In this document: in pieces, positions 1 to 6,463 of the stretch
Layout of the letters: every line of letters begins with the position of its first letter
Position numbering within the stretch: position 1 is the stretch's first letter
From: DASUFF01 sp036274695
Lineage (GTDB): Bacteria; UBA10199; JACPAL01; GCA-016699445
Assembly (NCBI GenBank): GCA_036274695.1
Contig: DASUFF010000105.1
Coordinates: 1 to 6,463, forward strand
DNA: 6,463 nt
Direction: 5' to 3'
Made by a program: the position numbers and the translations under genes
Notes under the pieces: model-generated
Told to the model about the DNA's origin: nothing
The model's database searches: none
What the model saw: only the letters and a program-made list of their open reading frames with translations

Positions 1-1
1 C

Positions 2-1627
2 GAGGCCGACGACGCGGATTGTAAATTGAAAGACGGCCGCCATCTCGTGACCGGCCCGGACGGCAACAAGCTGAACGAAGGCTCCGCGCTTTATAACCAA
101 AATCTTCCCTTCCTGGAGGGGGTCCCCTGCAACAACGCCAACGATTCCCAGGAAGACGACTGCCAGTCTCCGTCTTCAACGGCCTCGCTGCGGGACGGCC
201 ATCCCCTCCTGGCCTCCCGTTTCAGCGATCTTCACGCTCGCACCGACCGGTATTTCTATGACGCGGGCAAGATCGCCCATGACGACATGATCCGGAAGCT
301 CCAAGACGGCGGTCCGGCCGTCAAGATGACTCTCGGCGAGGCGCTGCTCGTGGAATCCAATCCCGAGTGCCGCATCGACCTCGCGCGCGAAGATGCTTCG
401 CTGATTCCCGCAGGAACCGTCACGACGCGAAGTTTGGTCCAGCACGGACGGTATTGCCTGGCGGTGGAAGGGGAGGACGGGGCTTGGACGGTCTCCTGCA
501 AGACGGTGGAGGCCCCGAAGGTTTCCCTGAACGTTTCCGCCGGCGGCCTGCTCGTTTCCGACCAAAAGCCCGTGGTGAAGGTGACCTTCTCCTACCAGCA
601 TGCGGCGTCGTCTCCCGAACTCGAAGGATGCTCGGAAACGGGGGCGGGCTCCGCGCCCGACGCGCAGGGCAACGGCCATTACGCCGGCGAATGCCCTCTC
701 ACGAAGGATTCCCTCAAGATCCGCATCGCCGCCCGGGGCCTCGGCCGGTGGAACGTCGAGCGCCGGAACTATGCGGTCGTTCTCGGAAAACCCCTGGCCG
801 TGATGAAGGTCGTCGGCTCGGACCCTGCGAACGATTACCAAGGAGAGCTCACGTTGGAGTACCGGGCGGACCGCTCGTGCACGATCAAAGATTTGAAAAC
901 CCAAGAGTTCGTGAACGGCGCGGATGTGCGCTGTCCGTGGGTGGGCGGCATCAAACTTTACGGACAGTACGTCGTCGACGGCCAGAAGGTCCTGCATCCC
1001 AGCTTGGGCAAAGTTCTGACCGCCGAAGACGCCAAAGGGGTAGTGGTCGCCTACCGCGACATGAATTATTACTTGTGGTCCTTCGGCGCCCTGGATTTCG
1101 AAGGGGTTCCGTCGCCCTCCAACGTCGTCGGCGACGATTTCATCTCCGAGCTCTCGGTGCTTTATGACGGTCAGGACTGTTCCCGCAAACTCGCCTGGCA
1201 CAATCAAGGATTGGGCGCCAAAGAGGCGGCCAAAAAGGCGATCTGGGAATGCGTCGACGACCTCGAATGCTATCGCCAGCGCATGAAATGGACGTATGCC
1301 GGGCATCACGTCGTTAATCTGACCTTGGGCGAAAGGAACCTCAAGGAAGTGGTCGTCGAGTGCGAGGGAAGAAAAGACGATGTCTGGGACAAAAAGGCGA
1401 CGATCTACAGCGAGGCGCAATCGGAAATTCAGGGATTCCAGACGAAGATCGTCACCGTGGAAAGCTCCTATCCCGTGATCCAGTGCCGGATCGCCTATCA
1501 AACGGCCGACGGGACGAGCCGCGAGACCCAGACGCTGGATTCCTGCTTCGACGGCTACGATTACGGACCGATGTCGGAGGCCACCGGGGACGACATTCGG
1601 GACCTGATCGACCGGTCGCTCCTCTAA
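2..1627 (+). CDS. Cysteine-rich modular beta-rich protein, unrecognised, 5'-truncated
   Basis: I do not recognise the family. The frame is open to the left edge with no stop (codons read E-A-D-D-A-D-C-K before a TTG at 26), so the true start and any signal peptide lie outside; 541 codons are visible. Residue numbers count from the TTG. The sequence is beta-rich with no membrane segment. Cysteines fall in pairs: 115/144, 202/223, 285/303, 385/409 and 487/507. Between pairs recurs a strand of hydrophobics ending in Trp: YCLAVEGEDGAW (143-154), IRIAARGLGRW (232-242), VVVAYRDMNYYLW (339-351) and VVVECEGRKDDVW (442-454). This suggests four to five Ig-like modules of about 85-110 residues stabilised by disulfides, hence an exported protein (inference). 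The fifth module is short and lacks the Trp. The N-terminal 80 residues are Asp/Asn-rich. The next gene encodes a protein that appears to share the module. No catalytic motif is visible; a structural, adhesive or surface role is only a guess. Confidence 0.85.
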   Translation, partial: EADDADCKLKDGRHLVTGPDGNKLNEGSALYNQNLPFLEGVPCNNANDSQEDDCQSPSSTASLRDGHPLLASRFSDLHARTDRYFYDAGKIAHDDMIRKLQDGGPAVKMTLGEALLVESNPECRIDLAREDASLIPAGTVTTRSLVQHGRYCLAVEGEDGAWTVSCKTVEAPKVSLNVSAGGLLVSDQKPVVKVTFSYQHAASSPELEGCSETGAGSAPDAQGNGHYAGECPLTKDSLKIRIAARGLGRWNVERRNYAVVLGKPLAVMKVVGSDPANDYQGELTLEYRADRSCTIKDLKTQEFVNGADVRCPWVGGIKLYGQYVVDGQKVLHPSLGKVLTAEDAKGVVVAYRDMNYYLWSFGALDFEGVPSPSNVVGDDFISELSVLYDGQDCSRKLAWHNQGLGAKEAAKKAIWECVDDLECYRQRMKWTYAGHHVVNLTLGERNLKEVVVECEGRKDDVWDKKATIYSEAQSEIQGFQTKIVTVESSYPVIQCRIAYQTADGTSRETQTLDSCFDGYDYGPMSEATGDDIRDLIDRSLL

Positions 1628-1649
1628 GGCGGGCGAGGCCGTGACGGGA

Positions 1650-1681
1650 TTGTCAAAATGAGAAAATTCTCGATTTGATAA
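1650..1681. promoter_or_regulatory. 32-bp imperfect palindrome, candidate activator site
   Basis: The arms are symmetric about 1665.5. TCAAA (1653-1657) and GAGAA (1660-1664) are mirrored by TTCTC (1667-1671) and TTTGA (1674-1678), and TT/AA pair at the outer ends. The interruptions are an A:A mismatch, T:G and G:T appositions and the central AA. It starts 22 bp after the stop of the upstream gene and is centred about 106 bp before the predicted sigma-54 start site, a typical position for an enhancer-binding activator. In RNA it could also fold as an AU-rich hairpin, but no T-tract follows, so I favour a DNA site over a terminator. The binding protein is unknown. Confidence 0.4.
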
Positions 1682-1697
1682 AACACGAAGAGGGAGA

Positions 1698-1732
1698 TGA
1701 TTTCTGAAAGTCAAAAGATATCAAGTAGTTGA
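1698..1732. promoter_or_regulatory. Two short dyads upstream of the sigma-54 promoter
   Basis: The first dyad (1698-1713) is TGA-TTTC-T-GAAA-G-TCA, symmetric apart from one extra G. The second (1721-1732) is a perfect TCAA-N4-TTGA inverted repeat. With the larger palindrome further upstream they make several TCAA half-sites in about 80 bp of AT-richer DNA. They lie roughly 40-75 bp before the predicted start site, suitable for an activator or a modulating DNA-binding protein. Short dyads are common in AT-rich DNA, so this is a candidate only. Confidence 0.3.
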
Positions 1733-1745
1733 AGTTTAACCTGTG

Positions 1746-1760
1746 TGGCACTTGATTTGC
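1746..1760 (+). promoter_or_regulatory. Sigma-54 (RpoN) -24/-12 promoter
   Basis: The sequence TGGCAC-TTGAT-TTGC, followed by TTT, matches the sigma-54 consensus TGGCAC-N5-TTGC in every core base. The invariant GG (1747-1748) and GC (1759-1760) have exactly the canonical spacing. With the C of GC at -12, transcription would start near 1772, giving a 5' leader of about 16 nt before the ATG at 1788. It lies in an intergenic gap in the right orientation, which makes a chance match unlikely. Sigma-54 promoters need an ATP-driven enhancer-binding activator, and the dyads upstream are plausible sites. The activator gene is not in the window. Confidence 0.85.
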
Positions 1761-1787
1761 TTTCCTAGAGACTCACTGGGGGCCTTC

Positions 1788-3137
1788 ATGAAACCTGTCC
1801 TTCTTCTGACCCTGTCGACGCTCGCGGGACTCTTCGCCGCGGAAACCACATTCGGACAGGCGCCGCTCCGCCGGTCGGAAATTCAAAGGGACAACAGTGT
1901 TCTCCTTGCCGCCCCAGCGGAAGATTGCGCGATTAAGTTGGAAACGGAGGAAACGCGGAACCCGAATCTGATCAAGCTGAAATGGAGCGCGCCGTGTTCG
2001 GACGTTAAGGAAGCCTACCTCTACGGCCCCTTTTATCTTTCCTCCGTCGAAGAGCCGGAAAAGCAGGATCTTCTCTTCAAGGAGGACGGTACTACAGGAG
2101 ACAAGGATCCGGATACCGGCGAGGTCTGCGATGCAGCGAAATGCCGGGACTTCGACCTGGAGGAGTTCGCGGGGGCGACCCGCGTTATGAAGATCGACCT
2201 GCCGGAGATCGCGGCGGAGCCTTCGGGAAAGGCGTTCTCCAAAGTCTATCTTCCCAGGAATGAGTTCGTGCTCGCTGTTCGTTACGGGCAGGACGTTTGG
2301 AAAACGGCCAAAGTGGCCGTCGAGCGGCCTGAACTGACCCCTGAACTGTCCAAGGAGGAGAGAGTCACCGTCCTCGACCCAGCGGTTAAAACGCCTTCCG
2401 TGACCAAGTCCTTGGAGGCGGCCCGTGACCGTGCCGCTGCCACGGTCATCGATCCCATCGACGTGAAAAAGTTTCTTTCTTCCATCTCCTTGAACGACAG
2501 CCAGAAAGTCTGCGATAATTTCCCGGAAAACGGGGCCAGCTTCACCAATTGCCGCGGCACGCTGACGCTGACCGCGACCGTCTCCAATCCTCCCGCGAAC
2601 GTCACGACGGTCCAGTTTTATTCCAAAGACCTGGGCGGATCCCTTCATTTGATCGGTACGAAACCGATCGTCTCGGGGGCCGCCGTTCTTAACAACGTGC
2701 CCCGCAACCATACTTCCTATGAATGGATCGCGAAGGCCGGCTCTTTGACCAGCCCGCACGTGTACCAGCCTTATGTGCCTACGTTCACGATGAGCGATTT
2801 GAAACATTCAGGGTGCTGGGCGGATGAATACGACGACTGCTGCGGAGGTTGGGATTGCGACGAAGAATGCGGCGTCTGCGCGGAAACGGAGGGGGCTCAC
2901 ATGGGTGGCAGCATCCAATGGAACGGCAAACACATCAAGAGCGTGACCTCCTCGTGCGGCCAGATGGTGATCGAAGCGCCGGACGCCAATGCTTACGGAA
3001 ATCAAAGTGGAAAGGCCGAGGCGACATGGAATACCGGGGATTCCTTCACCACAAAAACCTGCGATTTCACGGCGACGGCATATGACGGAACCGTACTCCA
3101 TTGGAACAACGCAACTTGGGCATGTACGTGTAACTAG
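1788..3137 (+). CDS. Secreted cysteine-rich modular protein, unrecognised, sigma-54-driven
   Basis: This 449-residue protein belongs to no family I recognise. The start is the ATG at 1788: it is followed at once by a signal peptide (MKP, then a hydrophobic run to about residue 18, cleavage probably near A18 or A25), a GGGGG at 1778-1782 gives a weak ribosome site, and an in-frame GTG at 1743 would place the promoter inside the gene. No lipobox cysteine is seen, so export as a soluble or surface protein is inferred. The mature part has 16 cysteines. Module 1 has C47/C70, LYG at 78-80 and FVLAVRYGQDVW at 160-171. Module 2 has C242/C255 and an Ig-like stretch (about 265-317) with YEW at 311-313. 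A six-cysteine acidic cluster follows at 343-364. A last beta-rich segment has C390/C425, FTATAYDGTVLHW (427-439), and ends with ACTCN. The upstream gene seems to share the module. Its stop faces the fadD stop across 17 bp with no evident terminator. Confidence 0.88.
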   Translation: MKPVLLLTLSTLAGLFAAETTFGQAPLRRSEIQRDNSVLLAAPAEDCAIKLETEETRNPNLIKLKWSAPCSDVKEAYLYGPFYLSSVEEPEKQDLLFKEDGTTGDKDPDTGEVCDAAKCRDFDLEEFAGATRVMKIDLPEIAAEPSGKAFSKVYLPRNEFVLAVRYGQDVWKTAKVAVERPELTPELSKEERVTVLDPAVKTPSVTKSLEAARDRAAATVIDPIDVKKFLSSISLNDSQKVCDNFPENGASFTNCRGTLTLTATVSNPPANVTTVQFYSKDLGGSLHLIGTKPIVSGAAVLNNVPRNHTSYEWIAKAGSLTSPHVYQPYVPTFTMSDLKHSGCWADEYDDCCGGWDCDEECGVCAETEGAHMGGSIQWNGKHIKSVTSSCGQMVIEAPDANAYGNQSGKAEATWNTGDSFTTKTCDFTATAYDGTVLHWNNATWACTCN

Positions 3138-3154
3138 CGCTGACGGCAAAACGA

Positions 3155-5041
3155 TCAACCTTCTCCCGGCGGAAACAGCTTCTCGATCTCGGCGGAATAC
3201 TTCTTGTCCAAGACGCGGCGTTTGAGCTTGAGCGTCGGCGTGATCTCGCCGCCGTCCACCGTCAGCTCCTGGGGGATGACCTCGAACTTCTTGATCTGCT
3301 CGTAGCGGGAAAGGTCCTTGTTCGTCTCCTCGACCAAGCCGGCGAAACGCTCGATGATTTTCTTATTTTTAACCAGCTCCTCGAAGTTCTTCGAGACGAT
3401 CCCCAAGCTCTTGGCCAGGGCCTTCAGTTCCGCCTCCGCGGGGAAGATCAGCGCGGAGATGTACTTCCGGTTGTTCCCCACGGCCATGGCGTTGGCGATG
3501 AGAGGGCTTTGCGTCAGCTTGTTCTCGATGGGCAGGGGGGCGACGTTCTTGCCGTTGCTCATCACGATGATCTCTTTGATCCGGTCGGTGATCTTTAAGT
3601 AATTGTCCTGGTCGAAAACGCCGACGTCGCCCGTGTGCAGCCAGCCCTCGGCGTCGATGGCCTCGGCGGTGGCCTTCGGATTGTTGAAATAGCCCTTCAT
3701 CACGTTCGGCCCCTTCACCAGAATCTCGCCCTCGGGAGAGAGTTTCACCTGCACGTGCGGGAGGAGCTTGCCCACCGTGCCGGGCTTGAACTTGTTGGCG
3801 TAGTTGAAGCTGATCACGGGGCTGGACTCGGTCATGCCGTAGCCCTCGTAGATGGCGATGTTCAGGTTCCGGAAGAAGGTGATGACCTCGGGGCTCAAGG
3901 CCGCGCCTCCGGAGACGAAGAAACGCAGGCGGCCGCCCATGGATTGGCGGAGCTTCGCATAGACCAGCTTTTCGGCTAGCGCGTAGGAGACCTTGAGGGC
4001 CGGGTTGTAGATCTTCAATCCGGAATCCTGGAAACGCTCTTCCGGCCGGTGGCGCTGGCGGCGGTCGGCGGCCTGCTTGCGCGCGATGCGATCCTGCGCC
4101 TCCCACACCTGGCGCCCGACGTCGACGGCCCACAGGAAAAGGCGCCGCTTCATCGGGTTGGATTCCTCGATCTTCTTGATCATGCGGGCGTAGATCTTCT
4201 CGAAGAGCCGCGGCACGGCGGACATGACGGTGGGGCGGACTTCCGTCAAATTCTGCGAAACGGTGTCGATGGACTCGGCGTAGGCGATCGTCGCGCCGAA
4301 TAGGATGGGAACGTAGTAGCCGATCGTCCTTTCGAAGACGTGGGAGAGGGGGAGGATCGACAGCATGACGTCCCGGGCGGTCACGTCGGTCACCGAGGTG
4401 ACGCCGTACACGTTCGAGAGGAAGTTGCGGTGCGTGAGCATCACGCCCTTCGGGTCTCCGGTCGTGCCCGAGGTGTAGACGATGCTGGCCACGTCGTCGC
4501 GCTTGGTCTCGTCCAGGCGCTTCTCCAGCGCCGAGCCGTTCTTTTTTCTCGCCTCGGCCCCGCGCTTTAAGAAATCGTCCAGGGCGATGATCTTGTCTTT
4601 CTTCAACGCCACGCCCTCCGGCTTGCGGAGAACGACGAATTTCAGGGTCGGAACTTCGGCCCAGATTTCCTTCACCTTGTCGAACTGGCCCTTGTCCTCG
4701 ACGACGACGCCGACGGCGCCCGAGTCCTTCAAAATATGCCGCACGGCGTGCGGGATCAGCGTCTCGTAGATGGGCACCGTGGCCCCGCCGGCGAACATCG
4801 TCCCGAAGTCCGAGACGACCCAATCCGGGGAATTTTTCAGGAAGATCGCGAAACGGTCCTGGTTCTTAAGTCCCATGTCCATCAGGGCCATTCCGAAATC
4901 GCGGGCGCGGCCGAGGACGTCGTCGTAGGTGAGGGAGACGTACTTGCCGTCCTTCTTTTCCATCAAGGCCGGCTTCGCGTGGTAGTGCGAGGCGCAGCGC
5001 AGGAAGACGCGGGCCAAGGTGATGGTCTGGTTCAAGTCCAT
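3155..5041 (-). CDS. fadD: Long-chain fatty-acid--CoA ligase (AMP-forming)
   Basis: The enzyme activates a fatty acid with ATP to an acyl-adenylate, then transfers it to CoA, feeding beta-oxidation or lipid synthesis. All core motifs of the ANL adenylate-forming superfamily are present (numbering from the chosen start): phosphate-binding YTSGTTGDPKGV (189-200), LPLSHVFER (230-238), YGMTESSP (401-408), GWLHTGDVG (466-474), ITDRIKEII (484-492), NGKNVAP (496-502), and the C-terminal TPTLKLKRR (601-609), whose Lys is the expected adenylation lysine. The length of 628 residues suits the FadD15-like long-chain group; chain-length preference cannot be read. The frame is open upstream to an ATG at 5221. 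I chose the ATG at 5041 because the first 25 codons after it all end in G or C, against 11 of 19 just upstream, and because 20-25 residues before the KPAL strand is usual. The ATG at 5101 (MKKSDHW) is the main alternative; neither has a good Shine-Dalgarno sequence. The gene is divergent from lysS. Confidence 0.95.
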   Translation of the reverse strand: MDLNQTITLARVFLRCASHYHAKPALMEKKDGKYVSLTYDDVLGRARDFGMALMDMGLKNQDRFAIFLKNSPDWVVSDFGTMFAGGATVPIYETLIPHAVRHILKDSGAVGVVVEDKGQFDKVKEIWAEVPTLKFVVLRKPEGVALKKDKIIALDDFLKRGAEARKKNGSALEKRLDETKRDDVASIVYTSGTTGDPKGVMLTHRNFLSNVYGVTSVTDVTARDVMLSILPLSHVFERTIGYYVPILFGATIAYAESIDTVSQNLTEVRPTVMSAVPRLFEKIYARMIKKIEESNPMKRRLFLWAVDVGRQVWEAQDRIARKQAADRRQRHRPEERFQDSGLKIYNPALKVSYALAEKLVYAKLRQSMGGRLRFFVSGGAALSPEVITFFRNLNIAIYEGYGMTESSPVISFNYANKFKPGTVGKLLPHVQVKLSPEGEILVKGPNVMKGYFNNPKATAEAIDAEGWLHTGDVGVFDQDNYLKITDRIKEIIVMSNGKNVAPLPIENKLTQSPLIANAMAVGNNRKYISALIFPAEAELKALAKSLGIVSKNFEELVKNKKIIERFAGLVEETNKDLSRYEQIKKFEVIPQELTVDGGEITPTLKLKRRVLDKKYSAEIEKLFPPGEG

Positions 5042-5234
5042 CCCCAGGTCGGAGAGGAAATAATTGAGAAGCGATTCTTTCCAGTGATCGGATTTTTTCA
5101 TGTTCGAAGTCAGCATCGTGTGAGGCGCCATTAGTAAGGAGGGGACCCTTCGGACGCAAGGGAAAAAATGGGTGAGTTTCGTTGACTTGTTTCCGGCTTT
5201 CATGCGAAAAAACGCCGTCATTTTGAGGATTTCG
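5042..5234. promoter_or_regulatory. Divergent intergenic region between fadD and lysS
   Basis: This 193-bp region must carry both promoters if the genes start where I place them. Leftward, TTGCGT (minus strand, 5159-5154) and ACTAAT (5135-5130), 18 bp apart, are a weak sigma-70-like pair that would start transcription about 80 nt ahead of fadD. Rightward, TTGACT (5182-5187) is a good -35 match, but nothing near 17 bp downstream resembles a -10 element. No sigma-54 element, riboswitch or T-box leader is recognisable. The fadD frame happens to stay open across the region, which I attribute to chance. Confidence 0.35.
5225..5228 (+). promoter_or_regulatory. Ribosome binding site of lysS
   Basis: GAGG ends six bases before the ATG at 5235, a normal Shine-Dalgarno spacing. 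It fixes the lysS start, which encodes MSQPEGEYELRLAKLEEYKK, a usual LysRS beginning. Confidence 0.7.
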
Positions 5235-6463
5235 ATGTCTCAACCCGAAGGCGAATACGAACTGCGGCTGGCCAAGCTCGAGGAGTACAAGAAGAAGGGC
5301 GTGGCCCCGTACCCGAACGGCATCACGGTTAGCCACACGTCCAGGCAATTATTGGAGGCCTACGACCCCCTTCCCAAAGAAGAGGTCGAAAAGATCCCCG
5401 GCACCTTCCGCATCGCCGGCCGCGTGATGCTGATGCGCTCCTTCGGCAAGGCGGCGTTCGCGAAGCTTAAGGACCGCCACGGCGCCTTCCAGGTGTTTCT
5501 CGAGCAAAAAACGCTGAGCCCCGAGGACTTCGAGTTGTCCCAGAAGATCGACCTGGGCGATTTTCTCTACGCCGAGGGCAAACTCTTCCGCACCAAGACC
5601 AACGAGCTCACGCTTCGTGCGGACAAGATCCGCCTGGCGGCGAAGTCACTCCGGCCGCTGCCGGAAAAGTGGCACGGGTTGACGGACATCGAGATCCGCT
5701 ACCGGCAGCGCTATTTGGACCTGATCTCCAACGACGACGTGAAGGAAGTCTTTCTGAAGCGCTCGAAGATCGTCCAGGGCATCCGCGAGTATTTCACGAA
5801 GAACGACTTTGTGGAGGTGGAGACGCCGATGATGCACGGCATGGCCGGAGGCGCGGCGGCGAAGCCATTCGTCACGCACCACAACGCCCTCGACCACGAT
5901 TTTTTCCTGCGCATCGCGCCGGAGCTTCATCTGAAGAGGCTGGTGGTGGGTGGGCTAGAGCGCGTCTTCGAGATCAACCGCAATTTCCGGAACGAGGGCG
6001 TCTCGACCCAGCACAATCCCGAGTTCACGATGCTGGAGTTCTATCAATCTTACGCCATCGAAGAGGATTTGATCCGGGTCACTGAAGAGCTGTTGGGGCA
6101 GCTCGCGATGATGACCCACGGCAAGAAGACGTTTCCCTATCAGGGCAAAGAGATTTCTTTCGAGGCGCCGTTCCGCCGCATTACGTACCCGGAGATGATC
6201 CGGGAAGGGGAGGCGAATCTCGTGCAGCCGACCTTCGTGACGCCGTTTCCGCTGTCCGAATCGCCGCTGGCGCGAAAGAACGACAAAAATCCGGAGGTCG
6301 TCGACCGTTTCGAGCTCTATATCGCCGGCATGGAGGTCGCCAACGGCTTTTCCGAGTTGAACGATCCGCTCGATCAAAAGGAGCGCTTCCTCCAGCAGGT
6401 CGAGGCCCGGAAGAAGGGCGACGAAGAGGCGATGCCCTACGACGAAGACTACATCCGCGCCCT
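5235..6463 (+). CDS. lysS: Lysine--tRNA ligase, class II, 3'-truncated by window
   Basis: LysRS charges tRNA-Lys with lysine in the cytoplasm. The visible 409 residues show the family order: an N-terminal helix, the OB-fold anticodon-binding domain (about 55-135), the linker RPLPEKWHGL (140-149) and RYRQRYLDLIS (155-165), class II motif 1 around FVEVETPMM (192-200), the conserved GGAAAKPFVTHHNALD (205-220), and motif 2, which runs from ERVFEINRNFRNEG (242-255) through HNPEFTMLEFY (260-270). After motif 2 come QPTFV (331-335), SPLARKND (343-350) and FSELNDP (372-378). Motif 3 (GLGIGIDR type) lies beyond the right edge. The oddity is at 320-329: FRRITYPEMI runs almost straight into NLVQPTFV, where E. 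coli LysS has about 44 more residues. The reading frame is intact and both flanks are highly conserved. Allowing about 40 unseen residues, the protein would be near 450 aa against about 500 usually. EpmA is excluded by the complete OB domain. Confidence 0.96.
   Translation, partial: MSQPEGEYELRLAKLEEYKKKGVAPYPNGITVSHTSRQLLEAYDPLPKEEVEKIPGTFRIAGRVMLMRSFGKAAFAKLKDRHGAFQVFLEQKTLSPEDFELSQKIDLGDFLYAEGKLFRTKTNELTLRADKIRLAAKSLRPLPEKWHGLTDIEIRYRQRYLDLISNDDVKEVFLKRSKIVQGIREYFTKNDFVEVETPMMHGMAGGAAAKPFVTHHNALDHDFFLRIAPELHLKRLVVGGLERVFEINRNFRNEGVSTQHNPEFTMLEFYQSYAIEEDLIRVTEELLGQLAMMTHGKKTFPYQGKEISFEAPFRRITYPEMIREGEANLVQPTFVTPFPLSESPLARKNDKNPEVVDRFELYIAGMEVANGFSELNDPLDQKERFLQQVEARKKGDEEAMPYDEDYIRA

Noticed and set aside
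1196..1210. TGGCAC inside the first gene as a second sigma-54 site
   Set aside because: No GC dinucleotide stands at the -12 position, and the site is inside coding sequence.
1660..1671. GAGAA-AA-TTCTC as a rho-independent terminator of the first gene
   Set aside because: The stem is short and AT-rich, the two-base loop cannot form, and no T-tract follows.
176..1714. Long open frame (about 512 codons) on the minus strand, opposite the first gene
   Set aside because: It mirrors the GC-rich codon pattern of the plus-strand gene, and its translation is rich in Arg, Gly and Leu with no recognisable domain. The plus strand has the paired-cysteine pattern.
1743..1787. Upstream GTG start for the secreted protein
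   Set aside because: It would add 15 residues before a proper signal peptide and place the start codon upstream of the predicted transcription start.
1773..2807. Open frame of about 344 codons on the minus strand, opposite the secreted protein gene
   Set aside because: It is the complement of a gene with a signal peptide and a sigma-54 promoter. Its translation is low-complexity and Arg/Gly-rich.
2814..2879. Classical inhibitor cystine knot toxin
   Set aside because: The adjacent CC falls at cysteines 2-3 instead of 3-4, and the loop lengths do not fit the knottin spacing.
3138..3154. Bidirectional terminator between the convergent genes
   Set aside because: The 17-bp gap and its flanks show no stable hairpin with a T-tract on either strand.
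5670..5684. TGGCAC inside lysS as a sigma-54 site
   Set aside because: The -12 GC is missing and the match is intragenic.

Overview
The window looks like a chromosomal segment of a GC-rich Gram-negative bacterium, probably an uncultivated Deltaproteobacteria-like lineage. This placement is an inference from the sigma-54 promoter architecture, the bacterial class II lysyl-tRNA synthetase, the FadD-type acyl-CoA ligase and the cysteine-rich exported proteins. No marker fixes the taxon. There are four genes and no RNA gene, CRISPR array or mobile element.

Left half (1-3137): two rightward genes encode unrecognised, cysteine-rich, beta-rich proteins. The first enters from outside the window and ends at 1627. 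The second (1788-3137) starts with a clear signal peptide. Between them lies a 160-bp AT-richer gap. It carries a textbook sigma-54 -24/-12 element (TGGCAC-N5-TTGC, 1746-1760) just before the second gene, and several dyad-symmetric sequences about 40-110 bp upstream of the predicted transcription start, where enhancer-binding activators normally bind. Aligned by eye, the two proteins appear to share a tandem module of about 85-110 residues: a cysteine pair followed by a hydrophobic-Ala-x(n)-Trp strand motif. One module pair also shares CxIK...C-x7-LYG. I read them as members of one undescribed exported family. The second gene adds a compact acidic six-cysteine cluster.

Right half (3155-6463): a leftward long-chain acyl-CoA synthetase (fadD type) faces the secreted gene tail to tail, with 17 bp between stop codons. 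It is transcribed divergently from lysS across a 193-bp intergenic region. lysS runs off the right edge before motif 3. Compared with E. coli and Bacillus LysRS recalled from memory, it lacks about 44 residues between motifs 2 and 3, in frame, while the flanking sequence is highly conserved.

Nothing ties the housekeeping pair (fadD, lysS) functionally to the secreted pair. The left half is where a new system could lie: a sigma-54-controlled, disulfide-rich, modular exported protein next to a related modular protein.
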